Part shown: positions 20,837-30,570 of the stretch, piece by piece
Layout of the letters: the number at the start of each line of letters is the position of its first letter
Position numbering within the stretch: the first letter of the stretch is position 1
Origin: Simplicillium sp. C3G150-2
Taxonomy: Eukaryota; Ascomycota; Sordariomycetes; Hypocreales; Cordycipitaceae
Length of the DNA: 64,000 bases
NCBI GenBank assembly: GCA_022702485.1
Contig: JAJIYY010000002.1
Coordinates: 682,001-746,000 of the forward strand
Direction of reading: 5' to 3'
Program-made: the position numbers and the translations under genes
Notes under the pieces: generated by a model
Told to the model about the DNA's origin: nothing
Seen by the model: the letters and a program-made list of their open reading frames with translations, nothing else
The model's database searches: none

Positions 20837-22351
20837 TCAAACTCCTTCCACAATCACGCGCTCACTGCGTCTGTGCATCTCTTGAACAAGAGGTGCATCA
20901 AGACTAGGATGAATATATCTGGGAGTGGCGCTCTTGGTCTCGGCAAGCCTCTTGGTACCATCAATGGAGATCTTGGCAGCGGCGTTCTTGTAGTTTGGTG
21001 GGCGAAGGCCGCCTTGAACCTTATCCTCGTAGAGGGGTTCAAGTAACTTGCGCTGCTCGCGGGAGACGCTGATCTGACGGGCGATGGAAACCTCGTAGAC
21101 GTCTTCAGCTGACTTCTTACGCACAAGGTTGTATTCTGGCTTGCTTAGTGATGTCGATCTGGCGGGAATATTGAGCGGGCTGGTGATTTTGTTGACAGCC
21201 ATGGACTCTGCTCGAGTTCTGGTGAAGTTCTTGGCGCTTCCGGCACTGCTAGGGCTAGGTGCGTAGCGACGAATCTTGGAGTCATCCCAGGGCATGTCAT
21301 CCTTGGGGCTGATCATTGCCTCTGGTGATGTGATGATGGGGTGAAACTTGGAGACGAGTGGTGGGCGGTTCTCGTCCGTGCTACTTCCCGTAATTGGTGT
21401 TTTGGTTGATTGAGGTTGGTTCTCTGGGCGGCGTTTATCGTTGACAAAGACATCCTTGGAGATAATGGGAGCAGTGTTCTTGGAGGAAATCGTGGAAAGT
21501 ACTGGGTATGTGTTGGATCTTGAGCGCCCTGGGCTAGCAGGCTTTTCGGATACAGCAGGTACTGCTTTGGAGCCAGCGTCGATGGAATCTTCAATAGCTC
21601 GTAGGCGTGCTAGAGTAGCTTGTCGACGGGCTAACAGTGAAGAAGAAGCTTCTTCCTGTCGTTGTAACAGGCCACTGAACATGACACTATATCGTTCCAT
21701 TTTGATGTTTGGAATCTCCACGTCAATTACAGGTTGCCTTTGGATAGAAGTTGACGGCCTGGAAAAGTTGTGCTTGCTACGCTCCGAAGGTGGGCCATGA
21801 TGGGTGACAGCTCGTCGAATCTCTCCAGTTGGTTGTCTTCGTGGTGATGTGTTACGGCCGCTTTGTCCACTTTGTCCGCTTGAAGTGCTCGCAGATTGAG
21901 TGTGGCTTCTGGGAGCTGGCCGTTTATACTTCCGTCTTAGACTGAGTCCACGATATAACGATGTAATAGGCGTCGGTGTGGCGGGAGATGGTTCACTCCA
22001 TTGTTGAGTATAGTCCGGGTTGGCCACGGTAACACGCTTTGACTTGGATCTTGAGAGGAAACCCCATTTTCTCGATTTGGTTCTTTGAAGTTCTGCAGGT
22101 GGTGTTGTGGCGGGAGTGGGAGGGAATTTGTCGTTTTCGGGTCTGAGAGGTTGGTGGAAGAACTGGTCTGGGTGATTGGGGCTTCCCAAGGCTATTCCAA
22201 TGCCATCAAACGGAGACGAAGCTGCTCTTGCGTGACCACCCCCCGTGGTTGGCGGCGTGTGCAGTTGTGTTGTGGTCCGAGACATGGCTGTCGACGTTGG
22301 AGCCTTGTTAGTTGTTGTTGGTGCATTCACAGTAACGACTCCATGTACCAA
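20837..22351 (-). CDS. disordered fungal protein of unknown function
   Basis: One exon, 504 residues. Low-complexity Ser/Thr/Pro/Arg-rich sequence makes up most of it, with no membrane segment or signal peptide. The only region that looks ordered is the middle, around residues 225-275: a hydrophobic strand with EIPNIKMERYSVMF followed by a predicted helix (SSLLARRQATLARLRAIED). I recall this motif in uncharacterised filamentous-ascomycete proteins, but no function is established. Many S/T-P and basic-Ser sites suggest phosphorylation. The C-terminal third has a second conserved-looking helix (QISVSREQRKLLEPLYEDK). An alternative start is the Met at residue 23. Gene reality is well supported by the long clean frame. 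Confidence 0.75.
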   Translation of the reverse strand: MVHGVVTVNAPTTTNKAPTSTAMSRTTTQLHTPPTTGGGHARAASSPFDGIGIALGSPNHPDQFFHQPLRPENDKFPPTPATTPPAELQRTKSRKWGFLSRSKSKRVTVANPDYTQQWSEPSPATPTPITSLYRGLSLRRKYKRPAPRSHTQSASTSSGQSGQSGRNTSPRRQPTGEIRRAVTHHGPPSERSKHNFSRPSTSIQRQPVIDVEIPNIKMERYSVMFSGLLQRQEEASSSLLARRQATLARLRAIEDSIDAGSKAVPAVSEKPASPGRSRSNTYPVLSTISSKNTAPIISKDVFVNDKRRPENQPQSTKTPITGSSTDENRPPLVSKFHPIITSPEAMISPKDDMPWDDSKIRRYAPSPSSAGSAKNFTRTRAESMAVNKITSPLNIPARSTSLSKPEYNLVRKKSAEDVYEVSIARQISVSREQRKLLEPLYEDKVQGGLRPPNYKNAAAKISIDGTKRLAETKSATPRYIHPSLDAPLVQEMHRRSERVIVEGV

Positions 22352-25300
22352 GTGTCAAGCGTCAGGAAGGACAAAAGGTAAAGAGAAGAAAGTGTTCAAA
22401 AGCTCAGCATGTGAAAAGGCAGTTTAGAAAATGAATGAATGACATAAACTGCAGCACAATGAAGGGTATGAATAACCAAGAAGTGGAAGAGAGTGAGAAT
22501 AAGAAGTAGAAGGATCTGGGTGTAATTATGAATTGGAGGTATTCTTAGCATATAACATGACACGATGAGCACTGCTCAACCCGAAACCACGGGAAACAGG
22601 GGGTCTAGCTCCAGTTGGATGGATGGACAGCAAGGCGGAAGAATGGGATGGGCTGCACAAACCCGGTCATTTCGTGGCGACCACGCATCAACAAGGGTGT
22701 GGGCGTTGAAATGTGGTGTGAGCAGGTATTCGCTGTGAGCAGGTATTCGCTGTTCTGCAGTGGCACCAGCGAGCAGCGTTTTCTGCAACAGACACCCCCA
22801 ATTCTTTTTTTGGGCTTCTGCGTCCCTGCTGTCGAGGTGGCAGACGGTATGGGCCATGCCGAAGTAGCATGATCAGCGGGCCCGACGTGGAATAGCCCAG
22901 CGTCACTGCATGGTGGGTGGGCGTCGCGCCCATCGAGACATGGGAGACATGTGAACCCCAGCACAAAGACAGGTCAGAGCCTGGTGGTCAAGACGGTAAG
23001 AGAAGGATACGTAGAACTGGCGGCGAACAAGCTCGAGCAGACGAATCACCGACGATCAGGTGGATCGTGAGGGAAAGGCGTGAGATGGGCGCATGGCGAA
23101 TCAAAGTCAGAGGGAAGCTGGGAAAGCAAGCGTAGTATCCTTTCATTATCCCTGAATGGTATCAGATCGCTCGAACAGGAAGTCGCTGGCATGGGGCGCT
23201 GACTGGGCGCAAGCGTTTGAGGTTGATGGGACGCATCGGCCATGTCCACAGACAGGGCTTTGATCCACGCTAATGCGGCAACCTCAAACACATGCTGGCC
23301 GTGTGTTCTCTGTACCTGTGCTGGCCAGTCACTGTGGTTTGTCGCCCCCGCGCTCGCTCGCTTTTGTGTATTGCCGTCGTGGTGAAAGGACAAGGAGAAG
23401 CTAAAATCTCATTTGCTTAGTTAGCCAATGATGAGATTGTCATACGGAGAGATGTGGATGTGCAGTTGGAATCATGAGCGTCAATACAAATTTCACAAGG
23501 AGTGTCCGTTTGTACTGCAGTTCGTCCACAGAGAAACCTTTGGCCTCGGGGAGGCCCATACGAACATGACGAGGCAAAACACAGATATGGGAGATAAATT
23601 AATAATAGAAATTGGATTTTCTGGTGACGATTTTCGATCGTTTATGCAATCTGTGGTTTGTTTTGTTTCGATACATCGAGTGATATTCCAGCTGTGTTAT
23701 AGGGAAGAATTAGTCTGTGGCAGAAAGTGTGTCTGTCCACAGTTTGTCTGCAGCGCAGTCAGGCACCACAGCGCTGCAGCATCCACTGTCGCGTACCACT
23801 GTTCGCTGGGGAGAGGTGCTTAGCGCCCTTGTTACAGCGCGCTCCCCACTAACGGCTCAGGCCCCCACCACCCGTCCAATCAGTGAACGCCCAGCTGGCC
23901 GCTGCCTAGTGCTGGTCAAACTGGCAGGGGAAGCCACCGTGTCTCACGTTGTTGGAGCCCATCAGTGTGTTTCCTGCACGACTACAGGGGCTGCGGCGTG
24001 GACAATGCACTGGCATAGGGCCAGTAGTCATATTTTGTTCGCTCGCTCTGGTACTGTTTGACGGAACTTTTATTTTTGTTCGTGATAAATATTTATAATT
24101 AGCAACCTCGGCTGCCATCTGTTAAGCGGATGAAACCCCATGGAACCACTTGCGAGCTGTCTGCCGTGGTAGGCGCTTAAATTAATGCTTCGTTTGCAAT
24201 GGAGACCTGGCCATGGCAATTGATATACTCAGATACAATTTCCCTCAACTCAATATGCAACCGGGCGGCAACAACTCAATCTCACTCCGACTTTTCTGTG
24301 AGCCTGAATCTGCAAAGCGAATGGTCTAGAATCGGCCCTCCTGTGTCTTGGAGGAGGGTGGTGAGATTCCATATGCGCCTGCATCGTGTCCGCGGTGTCT
24401 GTCCTGCAAGTAATGCCATTCCTCCAATCAGAGTCTTGGCGAGTCACATCCTCCTGTTATAGCTGGCAATGGTATGGCTCTTGGACCGTTTAGTTTGTGA
24501 CACTACTCCCACTGATCTCCCAACACTATACACTAAACACTAATCAACTGTCTCTTGCTCTTCATGCAACTATCGTGTTAGTGTATGTCGCAACACCACC
24601 ACGACTGCTTCCAGGCCTCCAATGCATGACTTGGCCACGTTTCTTAGCGTACTGTCAGAGCACGATCATCACTCTTCACACAAGGCTTAAAGATTCTTGG
24701 CATCTCCTTGGCGTGGAACAAAAGGGTGCAGCAGCAAAATGAGAGATCGCCATGAGCTCGGCCACCAGGAGCAACTTTAGCAGCATGCCGCATTAGTGAT
24801 CATGATGCTACTTGCTGCTGGCTGCAGAGCTAGGTCGTGTGTTTTCCACGTGGGCGTGTCTTCAGCAGCCCAAAACAGCCATTTTTCAGGTCAATCCTTG
24901 TGAAGGCTGTAGGATTCTGTTCCGACAAAGCTTGGAAACACTGTTCACTGCCCTGACACATTCCTTTAATCCTTTGGGTGATGACAGAAACGGTCAAGCC
25001 ATCATCGAACCATATATGACGAAATACTCTAATCAAACATAATAGATTGCCCAATGGATATCTTTCTTTGATTTCCCAAGTCATTGCCAAGGCTGCCGCG
25101 CACGACAATAATGAGGATTGATGGGCGGTGTTGGCTGCAAATCAGTTTCAATCATTTACCCGGAATGGCATTGTCCTCCCAACGTGAAACATCGCAGTCC
25201 CTCCGAGGCCAAGGATCTAGACTGTGCTGATCAACAGTCCATTTCGGTACCAAACTGCAATGCCAGAAACACCCGAGATGCAAGATGCCGTAGATGACCG

Positions 25301-26046
25301 TGCGGTCCCGAAGAACGACCTTGGTCCGACAGAATGCCACCATCAATCTCTCTCTTCATCCTCAACGCTGGATTGAGTGACTGGCCCATACCATCGGTCG
25401 AGATAGAGTAAGCCACCGCTCTCCATCTAATACAGCACAGCAGCCAGCAGCAGCAGGCCTAGCCTAGAGACGCGCCGACCCACTGAAGCTTTACTTGCTT
25501 GAATCATGGTCCATCAGCTCGCTGTTGCTCATTGCACTATATGTCAGTCGTGGCTGTTGACGCGCGCCCCTGCGTGATTTTTTGGACAATCTATCTTGTG
25601 TTTCTGATGCCTAAATTGACCTGCTAGGCAAACGCTTTTACGTTGCAATTTTTAAAATGAACTGTTGCAGTACAGGAAGCAAAAAGACACACCGTCTGCG
25701 CCCTCATTCACAAGGCAGCACTATTTCGCCCAGGCACGTCACCTAGTGGTGGGGGTTGAAGGCACGTAAAAACTAGAACCAGGTACCCCCGCCCGCCAAA
25801 ATGGCTGCCAGTGGTACACGTTCTTGACAGAGGGCCCGCTACGCCGACATTTTCGACTGATGGAGGGGCAACCTCCAAGTCACTACCACAACCCAGCTCT
25901 CGCACCATAACAACTTCATCAACACCACAGCTTCCGCTAGTCCACTGACTCCTCGAATCCAACCGCTTATCGGCCGAGACGAATTTTCACCGTTGATTCC
26001 GATTCATTCCCCTTTGTACTTTTCCCCTCCTCTTCAAATCTTCACC
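22352..26046. other. 3.7 kb gene-free region
   Basis: This is the longest gene-free stretch in the window, between a minus-strand and a plus-strand gene. Open frames on both strands (up to 131 codons) have no recognisable domain, biased composition or splice partners. It includes a 17-bp tandem repeat at 22,718-22,751 and a CAG-rich patch near 25,438-25,460. It may be two long regulatory regions, or hold a non-coding RNA or an unrecognised gene. Confidence 0.5.
22718..22751. repeat. 17-bp perfect tandem repeat, two copies
   Basis: GTGAGCAGGTATTCGCT occurs twice head to tail (22718-22734 and 22735-22751), then a third copy starts and diverges after two bases. It lies about 370 bp upstream of the disordered protein gene. 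Confidence 0.85.
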
Positions 26047-26675
26047 ATGTCGTGGCAAGGTTCGTCCACCGCTATCTCCCACATCAGGCCCCGCCTGTTG
26101 TCACGGTCACAAGAGCTAACATCGCGTCTGTCTGTCTACAGCATACATTGATACCAGGTAAATACGGCCGATCAATTACTCGAGAACAAGTAAAACAGAA
26201 GGATACTAAACAATGCTTATAGCCTTGTTGGCACTGGACATGTCGACAAAGCCGCCATCATCAGCGCTGCTGGTGACAGCATCTGGGCCAGCTCCGCCGG
26301 TTTCCAGGTACGTCATTTCATGCGTGCCTTTGCAGAATTTTACGGTACTGTTTGAAGGTGTTGTATTCTAACAATTTGCTGTAGCCCAAACCTGAAGAGA
26401 TGAAGGTCATCTCCGATATCGTTTCCAACGAGAAGGACGACAACCCTGCCAAGGTCAAGGCTTTCGGTGACGGCCTGTTTGTCGGTGGCGAGCGATTTGT
26501 GCTGGCTAGAGCTGATGGCCGCAGTATCTATGCTCGCTCAGGACGATCCGGCATTGCCATTGCCAAGACGAAGCAGGCAATTGTCGTTGCTCACCACGGC
26601 GAAGCCCAGGTTGCGGGAAACACCACCTCCACGGTCGAGAGTCTCGCCGACTACCTCATTGGCCAGGGCTACTAA
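26047..26675 (+). CDS. profilin
   Basis: CDS is join(26047..26059,26142..26157,26223..26307,26385..26675), 134 residues. The first two coding exons are only 13 and 16 nt, giving MSWQAYIDTSLVGTGHVDKA, the standard profilin N-terminus. Downstream features are AAIISAAGDSIWASSAGFQ, the LARADGRSIYAR segment, and the C-terminal helix TTSTVESLADYLIGQGY. Profilin binds actin monomers, poly-proline proteins such as formins, and phosphoinositides, and supports polar hyphal growth. Length matches fungal profilins. The tiny 5' exons mean simple ORF searches find only the last 91 residues. Confidence 0.95.
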
Positions 26676-27131
26676 AGCTACGGATGATAATGCGGAGAGA
26701 GATGAGAAAAATTAAGAAGAAGATGTAGAAGTGAGCGCAAATAGCTCAGCTGGAAGAGTGGTGGATTACAATGTCCAGGGGTTCCCTTTACATGTCTGCA
26801 TATTAGCAAAATGAAACGCGTCATGTCCATTAGCACTGCTTGTTCCGGGCATATCATGTTGCAATTTTTTGTTGAAAATGTCCATTATTGCCATTTAATA
26901 TCGTAGACTAGTCGTACAGCGCTCGCAATGAAACAGCAAACGAACCTTTCTGCATGGAAACGCCACCCTGCCATATATTCCCGACGCCGGTATCTCCCTC
27001 TTCCCTTTTTGTTTTCTCCTTTCTCATTATTGAAAAATATTCCTAATTTCGTTTCAAAAATCGCAAATGAAGGCAGAGAAAGAAAATATTTGGAGGCCGA
27101 GCCTCTCAATCGCATTGCCACGTCCCATCCT
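26676..27131. other. convergent 3' intergenic region with tRNA-like fragment
   Basis: 456 bp between profilin and got1, which converge. Sequence at about 26,737-26,790 resembles parts of a tRNA but does not fold as a complete one. Otherwise nothing seen. Confidence 0.5.
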
Positions 27132-27869
27132 TTATACAGGCAATTCCGAGTTGCGAACACCGAGACCTATTCTATCGACAATGAGACCGATATAAGGACC
27201 GACAACAGGAATTCCGCGAGCAAAAGAGGCGATTGTTCCCAAGAAGTCTCCAAACAAGATGATTATACCGTATGCTTCGACCAAGAAACCGATAAACGTC
27301 CAGCGCATCAGGATTAGCGATAGACCGATGAAAAATGCTGCTGTGCCGCGGGCTTTTTGTTTTCTCGCGAAGAACATGAGAGTTTTGCGGGGACCGATGA
27401 TGATTGTGAGACCGATGAGGAAGAGAATCTAGAGCAATATGTTAGATCAAGGACGGGATTCGGCGCAGTTTCGAGGTTGTCGTACGTTACCCATGGCGAG
27501 CCTGGATTGCGTTAGCTTGCTGGTCCTTCGCTATCACTCTACAAAGAGAATTACTTACATGGCTCTGTCAAAGAAGAGCATCACTCCTCCTATCAAGAAG
27601 AGACCTCCTAAACCGTACTGTCAGTGTCACTGCCCCTCAACTGTCCGTCCTGGGGAGACGTTTAGCGATTCGCATACCTCCCGAGCAGAAAACTACTCCA
27701 ATTTCTATTATGACCAATTAGCATCATTCTTAGAAGAACAAAAACACAAGCTAAACCCGCATTGCAGCGTTCTGCCCGCCGCGAATCGCAATGCGACTCG
27801 TGGCGCGTGATACGTGGCCTAGGGAGGATGTCACTTACTCTGAGTGTCGTTAAGCCACATAGACGACAT
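27132..27869 (-). CDS. got1: Got1-family vesicle transport protein
   Basis: CDS is complement(join(27132..27428,27486..27501,27559..27607,27678..27704,27839..27869)), 139 residues. Exons of 16, 27, 31 and 49 nt precede a long last exon. The protein starts MSSMWLNDTQKIGVVFCSGG and has four hydrophobic segments. Family landmarks are FFDRAMLAMGNILFLIGL, IIGPRKT, FFARKQKARGTAAFF, and RWTFIGFLVEAYGI, ending in ELPV. Length equals that of yeast Got1 (about 138). Got1 is a small Golgi/ER tetraspan protein involved in COPII-vesicle and Golgi traffic. For the third exon the acceptor TTTAG at 27608 was chosen over a CAG 10 nt upstream because only it keeps the frame and the family sequence; CTGAC lies at the expected branch distance. 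Confidence 0.9.
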
Positions 27870-28920
27870 CTTGACGGTGTTTTTAGTCGAATCTGGAATT
27901 TAAAATATAAAAAGGGCGTGTAGGGGATTTCGGCGGCAGAAGCTGAGCGGATTGACGAGTGCAAAATGTCGAAATTGGGAAAATTTTAAAATTTAAGAAA
28001 CGGCCCTGGAATTGATTGTCCCCTAAATTTAGGAGGTCACTCTCTTTTCATTTCCAGGAACATCGAATTCGCATGTGCTGGGAGGCGCGAAGTGGGCTTA
28101 GCCACGGCGCTGCTTTACTAAGAAAAGCACCTACGTCACAGTTTACTGTGGCGGACCAAGACGAGTGCTAAAGCGGCGCGGCTTTTTGCTGCGCTACTCA
28201 AAGGACAGCCCACACACCATTTTCTTTACCTCTTTTTCTCTCCTTGATAAGCTTCTGCGAGCTGTATCGCTTCGCTGCGCTGGCCTTTTTTAAGCCTGAT
28301 TGGACGGGCGAATTTTCCACGCTAATGGCGGGAATTACGACTCAAGCTGAAAGCTAATAATAGCACTGGCTTCTCTGTTCTCTTCCGCTCTTTTGTCATG
28401 TGTATTCTGCGTTCATCAATGTGTGCATACCTTCCCTTCATGCCACGTAAAGACTTCACGAGGAACTGGCAACACATCACTGGGAACATTGGCACAGCAT
28501 ATGTCGCTAAATCAATGTTCTATTCATTATTGCCTGGCTTCATCTAAGGCTAAATACATGGTTCCTCCACGGTAGGTCGCTATTGTGACTGCTATTTGCC
28601 TCGACAGCCGACCTCTAGGTCCGGCAACTGAGAGACATTCAATGTTTCTTCGGTAATTCGTCGATTTGTCTTTGACAATTGGCAAAGAACAACCTGATCA
28701 CGATTAAGCCGGAGCGTCGACTGCCATCCTTTGGCCGAAAGGCCTTTGGTGCATAGTCGGGGCTTGACTTTGTTGGTCGAACACTTCTCCTTCCACATGT
28801 TCAATTTGTCATAAATAACAGCGTGAATCTTTTGGCGCAGTAATGTTTTGTCCTCTGCAGCTGCCCGAGCCAGGCCAAGCCTCGTTGTAGTATGTGTAAT
28901 GTGTAGCGCTGTGACACGCT
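27870..28920. other. intergenic, got1 promoter and ies6 3' flank
   Basis: About 1 kb. Contains a 6-2-6 inverted repeat CACAGTTTACTGTG at 28137-28150 and a GGCGGGAA word near 28,328. A 110-codon frame at 28,592-28,924 overlaps the ies6 stop and shows no family features, so it is left out. Confidence 0.5.
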
Positions 28921-29499
28921 TCACTTCAAGATTGTGTGCGCACCACGAGCTTCGAGGTACAGTTCGTTGGATGATTGCGGCAATGATCTGATCAAAGCAA
29001 AGACTTCCTTGTTGTGGTATCGCAGGCGGCTCTTGGGGTCCGTATAAGAAGCTGGCAAGCCAGTCACGTCGCAGTATCGCTTCTGATGGGCGAGAGTTGG
29101 CGCGGACTCGATATTCGTATACGTAGCAGTGGGAGCTGCGGCCGTGGCAGCGCCAGGTACAGCCTTGAGGCTCTTTTCCAGTACCAGCTTCGACAAGCTC
29201 TGAGACGCCTGCGCCAAGTTGGGCTGCGAGTTGCCCTTGCTGCTCAGAGCTGGTGTCGTCGTCCCGCTGGTAGACAGGCCGTCGTCAGCCCCGGGGGTGA
29301 CGTTGCCGCTGCCATCCTGGGGAGTTGCCATTGCAGACTCTTGTCTGCGGGTTGCATCTCCAACGATTGCTTTGAGGTTCTTGTTGCGTCGTTGGTTCGG
29401 TTTCCATGTTTGGCTGCGGAACGACTTGTGAATGGAATGCGTGTCGAGCTCCTCGATGAGCTGCTGGTGGGCGAGCTGGGCTTCTGTGGGAGCGGCCAT
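28921..29499 (-). CDS. ies6: INO80 chromatin-remodelling complex subunit Ies6
   Basis: One exon, 192 residues from the ATG at 29499; the frame is open further upstream (to 29646) but that part looks like leader. The N-terminal half is a basic HKSFRSQTWKPNQRRNKNLK segment and a Ser/Thr/Gly-rich linker. The C-terminal 60 residues are a YL1-C domain: YCDVTGLPASYTDPKSRLRY, then HNKEVFALIRSLP and the end ARGAHTILK. This is the Ies6/INO80C pattern. Ies6 binds Arp5 to form a detachable module of INO80 that couples ATP hydrolysis to nucleosome sliding. Its partner gene arp5 begins 1.07 kb away on the opposite strand. Confidence 0.92.
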   Translation of the reverse strand: MAAPTEAQLAHQQLIEELDTHSIHKSFRSQTWKPNQRRNKNLKAIVGDATRRQESAMATPQDGSGNVTPGADDGLSTSGTTTPALSSKGNSQPNLAQASQSLSKLVLEKSLKAVPGAATAAAPTATYTNIESAPTLAHQKRYCDVTGLPASYTDPKSRLRYHNKEVFALIRSLPQSSNELYLEARGAHTILK

Positions 29500-29734
29500 G
29501 GCTGCTTTATAAAATTTAAAAGACGATTTGAGCTGAGGCAAATGTCGCGGGTGAACAGTTATCGATGAAAGTTTATACTCTGTAACAATGAGAGATGGCT
29601 GATGATGGCGATCGAGCCGTTGCGGCCCAGTTCTGCCGCGCCTCACCGTGCACGCGCCATGGTGTGTAGCGCAACGGCGTCACTGCATCTACAACTCACT
29701 AACAAGAAGCCACTGTTTGAGCAAAGAAATCAAA

Positions 29735-30172
29735 ATGGTAAATTTGCTTTCTTTTAATGTATTGTATTCGAATTCAAGCTGATAATCTTTCAGGAAAGCC
29801 CCCATCAACACCAGCAGAACCTTCTGCTGTCGCGTATCATTACCAATGTTGTTAGTTACACCCGCTGTTGATGAACTTCCGTCCAGTACAACAATCTAAC
29901 GAGCGTAGGAAAAACTAAACGAGGCAGTTGTTGTAATGAACAAGAGTCTTCAGGTAAATAATTACAGTATTTGCGATATAATTAAGTTTGAAGCTAATGA
30001 TATGTAGGACATCAACATCCAAAATATGAACGTTGAGCTTGTTGCACAAATGTTCAAGAACTATCAGTCCAACGTCCTATTTCACTTAGAAGGTATGTAT
30101 GAATTAAAATGTTTTGCCGACCAATTTATCTAACATTTCATAGCAACGGACAACCTTAAGCCGCCATCATGA
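29735..30172 (+). CDS. dad4: DASH/Dam1 complex subunit Dad4
   Basis: CDS is join(29735..29737,29794..29850,29909..29953,30008..30092,30144..30172), 72 residues in five exons. The first exon is the ATG alone, immediately followed by GTAAAT. All four introns (51-58 nt) are GT-AG and one has CTAAC before its acceptor. The product begins MESPHQHQQNLLLSRIITNV, continues with a helix EKLNEAVVVMNKSLQDI, then NMNVELVAQMFKNYQSNVLF and HLEATDNLKPPS. This is the Dad4 pattern and length. Dad4 is a small coiled-coil subunit of the ring-forming DASH complex that ties kinetochores to spindle microtubules. It is too fragmented to appear as an ORF. It sits between ies6 (divergent, 235 bp) and arp5. Confidence 0.93.
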
Positions 30173-30570
30173 GTTGAACTACGAGGAACCTGGGCTTGTT
30201 GCTGGACTCGCGAGCACCTTGGGCGAACTAGATATCTAATGAACATAATGAACTAAATGAGACAAGAATTAAGTCTTTGTCCCAGAATATTTCATTCCTC
30301 ATCTTCCCAGTGCTTGTGCATTCGTAGTCATATCGTCGTGATAGACGGGGTGCATCCGTCAGTCCAGACCCACATCCAGGGAACCTCATCGGCCTTGCAA
30401 CCTCAACCCGTTCCTTTGACTTCGGGCGTCCAGCAATACGAGCCACCAACCTTCCTCAAACAAGCCATTGATACGCCTCCATCTGCACCCATCGACCTGC
30501 GACCACTTCCCATCCAAATTTCTCTCAAATATGGTCACGGTCGCCACAAACTAAGCGCCAGTTTCACAAG
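30173..30570. other. dad4-arp5 intergenic region
   Basis: 398 bp holding the dad4 3' end and the arp5 promoter and leader. A 110-codon plus-strand frame here overlaps the arp5 start and is treated as leader. Confidence 0.55.

Noticed and set aside
23428..23823. 131-codon plus-strand frame in the 3.7 kb gap
   Set aside because: No family features, irregular composition and no adjacent exons; kept as possible only for transcript checks.
28592..28924. 110-codon minus-strand frame overlapping the ies6 stop by 4 nt
   Set aside because: Overlap suggests a reinitiation gene, but the translated sequence has no recognisable features and falls in the 3' flank.
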